The notes under the pieces were generated by a model that was given only the letters and a program-made list of their open reading frames with translations, was not told the DNA's origin and ran no database searches. 64,000 nt of DNA from Prevotella sp. (lineage in GTDB: Bacteria > Bacteroidota > Bacteroidia > Bacteroidales > Bacteroidaceae), in contig JAFRYZ010000041.1 in assembly GCA_017442825.1 (NCBI GenBank), positions 1-64,000 on the forward strand, read 5' to 3'. Each line of letters opens with the position of its first letter. Within the stretch, counting starts at the first letter, position 1. Below are positions 57,781 to 64,000 of the stretch, one piece after another. The position numbers and the translations under genes are program-made.

Positions 57781-58578
57781 TCACTCTTTGATACACAACT
57801 GCTGAAGGTCGTAATAGCTGCCGTTATAGACATTGAAATCGACAAAGCCATCGATGCCTGGCAGACGGCCGGCATCGGTGTGTTGCCAAAACTTCCACTT
57901 GCCCGTATATTCCATCTTGCTGACATAATAGTGGGCTATCCAATAGGGATAGTCGTCGAATACGGGGTCGGACAAGTATTGTTCCTTAAATTTATAATAG
58001 GTGTAAATCATGGGTTTCACATGGTAGCGATCCTCCACGATGCGCAACCACGTGAGAATCTCCTTCTGGAAATCTTCCACAGACATGTTCTGGGGAATAC
58101 TCTCCACATCGAGAACAGGCGGAAGGTCGCCTGGTTCGAGTGATACATTTTTGAGAAAATACTCCGCTTGCTCTCGTGCCGACGACTTGTTGCTCCAAAA
58201 ATGGTAAGCCCCTCTGGTAAAGCCCGTTTCGCGTGCTTGATAAAAGTTTTCCTTAAAATTGTCGTCCAGGATACTTGCCCCCTCTGTCGATTTGATAATG
58301 ACAAACCGGAGCGGCGACCGCTGTATCATCGCCGTACGCAATTTGTCCCAGTCTATCTTGCCTTGATGGTGGCTGATGTCTATGCCATGAATCTCATAGC
58401 CTTCGGGATAATTCGGGTCGCCATACAAGGCTCGCCAACGAAAGCCTGTGGGACTGACGAAGAAGGAATTGAATCCCCACACATAAAGTACAATAACACC
58501 TATCGCCACCAACCACCACAAATAGCGACGCGGGCGGGGACGACGAGAACGGTGATAGGGATAAAAGTGAGGAAACAT
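57781..58578 (-). CDS. GH25 lysozyme-like muramidase
   Basis: 265 aa from ATG 58578. The longer frame to 58740 is a translated repeat region and is rejected. A basic N-terminus and one membrane anchor (YLWWLVAIGVIVLYVWGF, about 19-36) precede the GH25 barrel: GIDISHHQGKIDWDKL, RFVIIKSTEG, GAYHFW, DLPPVLDVE and WQHTDAGRLPGIDGFVDFNVY. It cleaves the muramyl-glucosaminyl bond in peptidoglycan and is probably held in the inner membrane facing the periplasm. Catalytic Asp and Glu positions are intact. Confidence 0.93.
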   Translation of the reverse strand: MFPHFYPYHRSRRPRPRRYLWWLVAIGVIVLYVWGFNSFFVSPTGFRWRALYGDPNYPEGYEIHGIDISHHQGKIDWDKLRTAMIQRSPLRFVIIKSTEGASILDDNFKENFYQARETGFTRGAYHFWSNKSSAREQAEYFLKNVSLEPGDLPPVLDVESIPQNMSVEDFQKEILTWLRIVEDRYHVKPMIYTYYKFKEQYLSDPVFDDYPYWIAHYYVSKMEYTGKWKFWQHTDAGRLPGIDGFVDFNVYNGSYYDLQQLCIKE

Positions 58579-58579
58579 T

Positions 58580-58690
58580 GGAGAGATGAGAGTGGAGAGT
58601 TGAGAGTTGAGAGATGAGAGATGAGGGATGAGAGTTCTTGCGCCGCTTCGCTCTGCAAGCGAGCAGAGCTCGAACGAGAGATGAGGGATG
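58580..58690. repeat. GAGAGATGA tandem repeats with copy 2 of the GCTCGCTTGCAGAGCG repeat
   Basis: Six or more copies of GAGAGATGA or GAGAGTTGA flank the 37-bp unit at 58637-58674, which matches 54489-54525 in inverted orientation. It lies directly upstream of the GH25 start and keeps the frame open for 54 codons without being coding. Confidence 0.7.
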
Positions 58691-58702
58691 AAAGATGAGA
58701 GA

Positions 58703-58738
58703 GTCAATGAGTTGCGCAAAGATGCGCAACTCATTGAC
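58703..58738 (-). terminator. Terminator after the phosphofructokinase gene
   Basis: GTCAATGAGTTGCGCA and TGCGCAACTCATTGAC pair perfectly over 16 bp around a 4-nt loop. The leftward T-tract is weak. Confidence 0.7.
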
Positions 58739-58749
58739 ATAAGATTCTA

Positions 58750-60390
58750 TTACTTCTGCTCGAGAGCCAAGGTCTTGGTGGTCTGATCGCAGACTTCTGT
58801 CGGACCCCAATACTGGATGGGACCAGGATAGATGTAAGCCGTTTCCTTTGCCCACTGGTCGCGAACGGCAGCAAATGCCTGGAAGGGTTTGCCGTCGAGT
58901 TCGACCAAGGCCTTGCGGATAACGGGCTTCATCTCACCATTACGGCGCTCCATGTTCATCATCATGGTGATAGGAACACCACCAGCTATCCATTGTTCTG
59001 CAGGAGCTGTGGTATTCTTCACGATGGCCATATAGCCCGTCTTGCCGTTGGCGATGAGCTGGGCGGCACTGGTTCCAAGGGCGTAGCAATAGTCGGCATC
59101 GAAGTTGGAAGGAGCGGCACAACGTCCTTCGTAGCCGAAGAAGTGGTGCTGGGCTGCAAACTTGCCATTGTACTTGCCTTCCTTCTTCCATTGTGCCAGC
59201 TTAGCCTCGCACATCTCAGAGAGAAGTTTTTCGGTCTCGATGAGCGACACCTGTACGTTGCCATGCGGGTCACGGTCGAGAGAGAGTTGACGAGCCACAC
59301 CTTCAGGCAGCGTCTCGAAGGTGGCAGCATTCTCCTTGGACAAGTGAGCGATGATGTATTCGCGCTGTGCCTGTTTGTCCAGGTCTTTATAGTCGGCACC
59401 ATGAGCGGCGAGCAGGTCGTTCAGTTCCTGAATCAGTCTGCCGATGGCTGGAATAAATTCGATAAGGCCTTCGGGGATGATTACCGTACCAAAGTTGTTG
59501 CCTGCAGCAGCACGGGATGCGATGACCTCGCAAAGCTGTTCTACCACTTGGTTCAACGTGAGGTCTTTCTGCTGGATTTCCTCAGAGATCAGACAGACGT
59601 TGGGCTGCGTCTGAAGGGCACATTCCAATGCGATATGGGAAGCAGAACGTCCCATCACCTTAATGAAATGCCAGTATTTGCGTGCAGAATTACAGTCGCG
59701 CTCAATGTTTCCAATCAGCTCGGAATAGGTTTTGCAAGCGGTGTCGAAGCCGAAGGACGTTTCAATCTGGTCGTTCTTCAGGTCGCCGTCGATGGTCTTC
59801 GGACAGCCAATCACCTGTACGCCATATTGCTTGGCTGCATAGTATTCTGCCAAGACACATGCATTGGTATTGGAGTCGTCGCCGCCAATGATGACAATGG
59901 CTTTGATGTCGAGCTGGCGGATGATTTCAAGACCTTTCTCAAACTGTTCAACCTTCTCCAGTTTGGTTCGTCCGGAACCAATCATGTCGAAACCGCCCGT
60001 GTTGCGGTATTCGTCAATGACATCGGCTGTCAGTTCCATATAGTTATGATCGACCAAACCGCCAGGACCCAGGATGAAGCCAAACAAGCGATTGGCTGGA
60101 TTCAGCTTCTTGATGGTATCGAAAAGACCTGTAATCACGTTGTGACCACCAGGAGCCTGACCACCACTCAGGATGACACCCACATTCATCGGCTCGCTGG
60201 CTGTCTGCTCTCCAGGAACAAACTCAACGAGGGGCATGCCGTAGGTATTAGGGAACAAAGCCTTGATTTCCTCTTGATTGTCAACACTCTGGGTAGGAGC
60301 GCCTTCTTTAACGTTTACGGCGCCTTTCAGTCCTGCCGGCAACTTCGGCTGGTAGGATGCTCTTGCTACTTGCAATGCACTTTTTCTCAT
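58750..60390 (-). CDS. PPi-dependent phosphofructokinase
   Basis: 546 aa, the long-chain pyrophosphate-fructose-6-phosphate 1-phosphotransferase used by Bacteroidales in glycolysis and gluconeogenesis. The substrate/metal site GGDDSNTN marks PPi as donor (ATP enzymes have GGDGT), and PKTIDGDLKND and MGRSASHIALECAL complete the active site. It is monocistronic, with a -7 box TAAATTTG at 60471-60478 (minus) and a hairpin after the stop. Confidence 0.95.
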   Translation of the reverse strand: MRKSALQVARASYQPKLPAGLKGAVNVKEGAPTQSVDNQEEIKALFPNTYGMPLVEFVPGEQTASEPMNVGVILSGGQAPGGHNVITGLFDTIKKLNPANRLFGFILGPGGLVDHNYMELTADVIDEYRNTGGFDMIGSGRTKLEKVEQFEKGLEIIRQLDIKAIVIIGGDDSNTNACVLAEYYAAKQYGVQVIGCPKTIDGDLKNDQIETSFGFDTACKTYSELIGNIERDCNSARKYWHFIKVMGRSASHIALECALQTQPNVCLISEEIQQKDLTLNQVVEQLCEVIASRAAAGNNFGTVIIPEGLIEFIPAIGRLIQELNDLLAAHGADYKDLDKQAQREYIIAHLSKENAATFETLPEGVARQLSLDRDPHGNVQVSLIETEKLLSEMCEAKLAQWKKEGKYNGKFAAQHHFFGYEGRCAAPSNFDADYCYALGTSAAQLIANGKTGYMAIVKNTTAPAEQWIAGGVPITMMMNMERRNGEMKPVIRKALVELDGKPFQAFAAVRDQWAKETAYIYPGPIQYWGPTEVCDQTTKTLALEQK

Positions 60391-60470
60391 AGTAATTTTA
60401 CTGTTAGGTTGTTTATTGAACTATTGAATCTTTACATGAATGGCGAGCGGTTGAAAACCTCTCAAAGGTG

Positions 60471-60478
60471 CAAATTTA
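60471..60478 (-). promoter_or_regulatory. -7 box for PPi-phosphofructokinase
   Basis: Minus-strand TAAATTTG, about 80 bp before the ATG at 60390. Confidence 0.6.
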
Positions 60479-60572
60479 TAAAATCTTCTCGAGAAAGAGA
60501 AGAAAATTGTATTAAAATCCTACTTTCCTATAGTTTTTTGGATTTTATTGCTTGTGTTTATTGTTTTTTTCG

Positions 60573-60580
60573 TATCTTTG
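60573..60580 (+). promoter_or_regulatory. -7 box for the 91-aa gene operon
   Basis: TATCTTTG, 27 bp before the ATG at 60608. Confidence 0.65.
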
Positions 60581-60607
60581 TAGAAATAAAACGAGAAAGG
60601 ATTCACT

Positions 60608-60883
60608 ATGACAAACAAAAAAGATTTGAAGAAGACGATAAAGTACATCTGCAACGAACTTTTTGCAGAGTGCATCGCCGTGGCACTATATGAAGGTAGC
60701 GCCAAGCAAGAGAATGTAGATGCCCTCTTGGCATCAATCATTCATATCCACAACGACTACATCCGCCGCATTTCCCACCCAGAGCCGGGAATGCCTGCCA
60801 AGCAATATTTCAAGACGCTGACGGAGCATTTCAACAAAGAAGCAAGTGACATCGTTGACCAAATAGGGAACTTGATAGGATGA
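60608..60883 (+). CDS. Small helical protein, unknown
   Basis: 91 aa, mostly alpha-helical by pattern, acidic and basic residues alternating, no signal peptide or membrane segment. It is 5' of the acyltransferase gene, overlapping it by 4 nt (ATGA), so the two are translated together. Not recognised. Confidence 0.72.
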   Translation: MTNKKDLKKTIKYICNELFAECIAVALYEGSAKQENVDALLASIIHIHNDYIRRISHPEPGMPAKQYFKTLTEHFNKEASDIVDQIGNLIG

Positions 60884-61434
60884 GTTTGAAGAAGATTTGC
60901 AACTGGATACTTTACAAACGTTGGGGATGGACGAAGAATGTCACCGTGGAACATCCCGAAAAGTTTATCATCTGCCTTGCCCCACATACCAGCAACTGGG
61001 ATTTCATCCTGGGGTTGCTCTATGCCCGCGCCGAAGGACTGAAAAGTAACTTTCTGATGAAGAAAGAATGGTTCTTCTGGCCTTTAGGACCCATTTTCCG
61101 AAAAATGGGAGGTATTCCGGTATGGCGGTCCAAGCACTCCAGCATGACGGAGAACCTCGCCAACACGGCTCGTGAAGCCGATCATTTTGTGCTCTGCATC
61201 ACCCCAGAGGGTACGCGTTCGCTGAATCCCGAATGGAAAAAAGGATTCTACTATATAGCACAGGGCGCACAGATTCCTATACTGCTCTACGGAGTGGACT
61301 ATGAAAGAAAACTCATCCAATGTACCATGAGTCTCATTCCTACGGGTGACATCGAAAAGGAAATGCACGACATTAAACTTTATTTCAAGGACTTCAAAGG
61401 CAAAAAACCAGAATTGTTTACCATTGGAGAATAA
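60880..61434 (+). CDS. 1-acyl-sn-glycerol-3-phosphate acyltransferase-like protein
   Basis: 184 aa of the PlsC/LPLAT fold. The catalytic motif HTSNWD, substrate motif GGIPVWRSKHSS and PEGTRS (block III) are present, and a hydrophobic N-terminal stretch is likely membrane-associated. It transfers an acyl group to a lysophospholipid or related acceptor; the precise acceptor is unclear because the protein is shorter than PlsC. It is coupled to the upstream 91-aa gene. Confidence 0.85.
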   Translation: MSLKKICNWILYKRWGWTKNVTVEHPEKFIICLAPHTSNWDFILGLLYARAEGLKSNFLMKKEWFFWPLGPIFRKMGGIPVWRSKHSSMTENLANTAREADHFVLCITPEGTRSLNPEWKKGFYYIAQGAQIPILLYGVDYERKLIQCTMSLIPTGDIEKEMHDIKLYFKDFKGKKPELFTIGE

Positions 61435-61453
61435 ACAAAACATAGAAGGCAAC

Positions 61454-64000
61454 ATGAAGAAATACATGATATTACTGGTTTGTGCTCTGACTTTAACAGC
61501 AAACTTATACGCACAGACTGGCGATCCGAAGAAGATTGAGAAACTGGAAAGAAAACTCAAGAACTATTTTGATGACTATAAAGCTCCCAACAACGAACTG
61601 GAACGACAGCCGAAGATGCTCAACTACAAGCTGAACGAATCGGAGAAGACGCTTGTCATTACGGCTGACGAGGTGTTTGCACAGCAAAACTTCACACCCA
61701 AGACGGTGGAGAAAATATACAAGAAAATCAGTCATGCCATACCGTCACCCTATGACGACTATCAACTCACCGTGATCACCAACGGCATGAAGATAGAAGA
61801 ACTGATTCCCAACCGACTTTCCAACAATGCCGACTCGAACAGGACATGGAAAAATATACAATATAAAGGCGAACCATGGGTGAAGAATGTGTCGCAACCA
61901 CACAGCGTCACACATGGACTGCAAAACAGACATTTGTCGCTGTGGGCAAGTCATGGCCGCTATTATGACCAGCAAAAGAGTACATGGAAATGGCAGCGGC
62001 CTAATCTTTTCTGTACAACAGAGGACCTCTTTACACAAACGGTGGTCGTTCCTTATCTGATTCCCATGCTGGAGAAAGCAGGAGCTGTGGTCTTCACACC
62101 ACGCGAACGCGACTGGCAACGCCATGAAATCATCGTTGATAACGACAACCCTACCCCACCTTATTATAAAGAGGTGAATCTGTCGAGACCTTGGCAGAAT
62201 ACCACGGAACAAGGATTTGCGTTCCATGAAGGATCCTATTCCGATGGTGAAAATCCTTTTGTACAGGGAACGGCACGCATGGCAAAGGCTTCGTCAAAGA
62301 AAGCTGCCAGTCAACTGGTTTATCAACCGGACATTCCCGAAAGTGGAAAATATGCTGTATATGTAAGCTATCAAACGCTACCCAACAGCATCGACAACGC
62401 TCAATACATTGTCTATCACAAGGGACAGGAGACAACGTTTCATGTCAACCAACAGATGGGAGGCGGAACATGGGTCTATCTGGGAACCTTTGATTTTGAT
62501 AAAGGATGCAACGAGTTCAATCGCGTTGTGCTGACCAACTACTCAAAGAAAAAGGGAGTCGTTACTGGCGATGCCGTCAGGTTCGGAGGAGGTATGGGCA
62601 ACATTGTGCGCGGAGGGACCACCAGCGGTTTCCCCCGTTGCCTGGAAGGAGCCCGATACTATGCACAATGGGCTGGAGCTCCACGCGACGTTTCCAGTGC
62701 CAGCAACGGCAAGAATGACTATAACGATGATGTTAATGCTCGTTCTTTGATGACCAACTGGCTTTCAGGCGGTTCGTGTTTCCTGCCTGGCGTTCAGGGC
62801 AAGCATGTTCCGCTGGAAATGTCACTGGCTGTTCACAGCGATGCCGGTGTTCGCCGCGACGATACCTTCGTGGGCACCCTCTCCATCTGCACCACCAGCA
62901 CCGATGGAAAAACCGTCTATCCGTCTGGAATCTCGCGCATGGCATCGCGCGATTTGGCTGACGCTCTGATTTCCGGTGTACATAGAGACCTCAGTGTGAA
63001 GTATGGGAATTGGGTACGCCGCGCCCTGTGGGACAGGAACTACAGCGAGACACGACGTCCAGAGGTGCCCTCGTCAATCCTTGAAATGCTTTCGCACCAG
63101 AATTTCACGGACATGCGATACGGACTAGATCCCAACTTCCGTTTTACTATGGCGCGTTCCATTTATAAGAGCCTGCTCCGCTACGTCTCTCAGATGCACA
63201 ACAGTTCTTATATCGTGCAACCGCTGCAACCTAAAGACTTCCGATTGACATTCACATCCAAAGGAAAAGTCACCTTGCGATGGACGCCTGTCAACGACCC
63301 ACAGGAACCAACGGCACGGCCAACATCGTATGTCGTCTATACAGCTACGGGAACAAGCGGTTTCGATAACGGTACCGTTGTCTCATCGCCTCACTATACT
63401 GTTGAACTTGAGCCGAACGTGCTCTATCATTTCCGAGTGACGGCATGCAATCGTGGTGGTGAGAGTTTCCCGACTGAGGTGTTGTGTGCAGCCCATGTAC
63501 CAAACGCCCGTAAGACTGTTGTCATTGTGAATGGCTTCCATCGCCTGTCGGGTCCGGCTGTCGTGAACACTGAAACTCGTAACGGATTCGACATGAACGA
63601 AGATGCGGGTGTCACCTATGGCAGGACGGCAGGATGGAGCGGAGCTCAACTTTGTTTCAATCGTGAACAGATGGGCAAAGAGGGTGCCGGTGCATTGGGA
63701 TTCTGCGGGGATGAACTAGCTGGCAAATTCATTGCCGGCAACGATTTCAATTATGTATCAGAACATGCGGTAGCCATCCATTCAGCCGGCTTGTACAATA
63801 TCGTCAGCTGTTCCAGTACTGCTGTCGAGAACGGCAGCATCGACCTTGCCGACTATCAGACTGTTGACCTGCTGTTAGGATTGGAAAAAGACGACGGGCA
63901 TTCTCTCGTCGCGTACAAAACCTTTACGCCAGTCATGCAACAACGACTTACCAACTACATCCGCAAAGGGGGCAGACTGCTTGTCAGCGGTTCCTATGTC
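61454..64000 (+). CDS. Secreted amidase-like/golvesin-type protein (partial)
   Basis: Open from ATG 61454 to the end of the window (849 codons, no stop seen), so it is cut off. A signal peptide (MKKYMILLVCALTLTANLYA) leads. A zinc-amidase-like part (LQNRHLSLWASHGRYYD, VVPYLIPMLEKAGAVVFTPRERD) is interrupted by a golvesin-type beta domain (YQPDIPESGKYAVYVSYQ through GTFDFDKGCNEFNRVVL), then resumes at LEMSLAVHSDAGVRRDD. A fibronectin-III-like domain (about 600-680) follows. Relatives are annotated as N-acetylmuramoyl-L-alanine amidase or xanthan-lyase-like. It lies 19 bp after the acyltransferase gene. Confidence 0.8.
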   Translation, partial: MKKYMILLVCALTLTANLYAQTGDPKKIEKLERKLKNYFDDYKAPNNELERQPKMLNYKLNESEKTLVITADEVFAQQNFTPKTVEKIYKKISHAIPSPYDDYQLTVITNGMKIEELIPNRLSNNADSNRTWKNIQYKGEPWVKNVSQPHSVTHGLQNRHLSLWASHGRYYDQQKSTWKWQRPNLFCTTEDLFTQTVVVPYLIPMLEKAGAVVFTPRERDWQRHEIIVDNDNPTPPYYKEVNLSRPWQNTTEQGFAFHEGSYSDGENPFVQGTARMAKASSKKAASQLVYQPDIPESGKYAVYVSYQTLPNSIDNAQYIVYHKGQETTFHVNQQMGGGTWVYLGTFDFDKGCNEFNRVVLTNYSKKKGVVTGDAVRFGGGMGNIVRGGTTSGFPRCLEGARYYAQWAGAPRDVSSASNGKNDYNDDVNARSLMTNWLSGGSCFLPGVQGKHVPLEMSLAVHSDAGVRRDDTFVGTLSICTTSTDGKTVYPSGISRMASRDLADALISGVHRDLSVKYGNWVRRALWDRNYSETRRPEVPSSILEMLSHQNFTDMRYGLDPNFRFTMARSIYKSLLRYVSQMHNSSYIVQPLQPKDFRLTFTSKGKVTLRWTPVNDPQEPTARPTSYVVYTATGTSGFDNGTVVSSPHYTVELEPNVLYHFRVTACNRGGESFPTEVLCAAHVPNARKTVVIVNGFHRLSGPAVVNTETRNGFDMNEDAGVTYGRTAGWSGAQLCFNREQMGKEGAGALGFCGDELAGKFIAGNDFNYVSEHAVAIHSAGLYNIVSCSSTAVENGSIDLADYQTVDLLLGLEKDDGHSLVAYKTFTPVMQQRLTNYIRKGGRLLVSGSYV

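Noticed and set aside
58993-60693. A 566-codon frame antisense to the phosphofructokinase gene
   Set aside because: It runs opposite a certain gene and past its promoter, with no domain.

Overview
The window reads as chromosomal DNA of a Bacteroidota bacterium, most likely Prevotella or a close relative. Most genes with a visible promoter carry the Bacteroidota -7 box TAnnTTTG and lack a Shine-Dalgarno sequence. Outer-membrane and secreted proteins carry short C-terminal sorting tags. SecA is the long (~1110 aa) form and phosphofructokinase is the PPi-dependent type. Several dispersed intergenic repeats of the kind seen in Prevotella are present, some inside reading frames. No rRNA, integrase, transposase or CRISPR array was seen. 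There is one tRNA, tRNA-Ser(CGA).

Layout. 1-1039 holds only repeats. 1040-3680 (-) is an ispE-truA-EamA transporter run. 4114-5448 (+) is gdhA, closed by a strong terminator. 5640-9965 (-) holds DPP4, a bacterial SH3 protein and a PL9-like beta-helix protein. The tRNA-Ser follows, then an inverted paralogue of the beta-helix gene at 10517-12079. 12153-18455 has a zinc-ribbon protein, a small lipoprotein and a run of BamA/TamA-like protein, TrmO and OPT transporter. 18639-24306 (-) is envelope biogenesis: a PpiD/SurA-like isomerase, a CNNM/CBS (GldE-like) protein, LptC and an outer-membrane barrel. 24395-29821 (+) is a DUF4105 protein, secA and an ABC ATPase.

29829-51526 is an accessory island of AT-richer, mostly leftward genes, and is the most interesting part. 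Its core is two tandem kinase/response-regulator pairs. One kinase (41890-44634) is built on a type I restriction-modification-like scaffold: a degenerate N6-methylase fold, then a specificity-subunit-like region, then a histidine kinase. The second (39359-40666) has a specificity-like N-terminus on a histidine kinase. Each is followed by a receiver protein with an unusual, HEPN/DUF4145-like helical C-terminus. Beside them lie a PIF1-type helicase operon led by two small paralogues, a WYL regulator with a DUF1016/PD-(D/E)XK nuclease, a von Willebrand A protein, small membrane proteins, a macro-like/DUF1810 fusion with an ADP-ribosylglycohydrolase, and three proteins ending in one shared ~140-aa module. 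Two operator-like DNA elements tie these genes together. A GGTTCC-N9-GGAACC element ends exactly 42 bp before the -7 box of the helicase operon and of both kinase operons. A second palindrome, TTCCACAAGGCTTGTGGAA, ends 32-33 bp before the -7 box of five other island promoters. I infer a co-regulated DNA-sensing or stress/defence system; the function is untested.

51615-64000 returns to ordinary envelope and core genes: a DUF4421 protein, a FadL-like protein, a Gly/Ser-rich secreted protein, prmA, a secreted protein with a coupled 55-aa ORF, a GH25 lysozyme, PPi-phosphofructokinase, a lysophospholipid acyltransferase, and a secreted amidase/golvesin-type protein cut by the window end.
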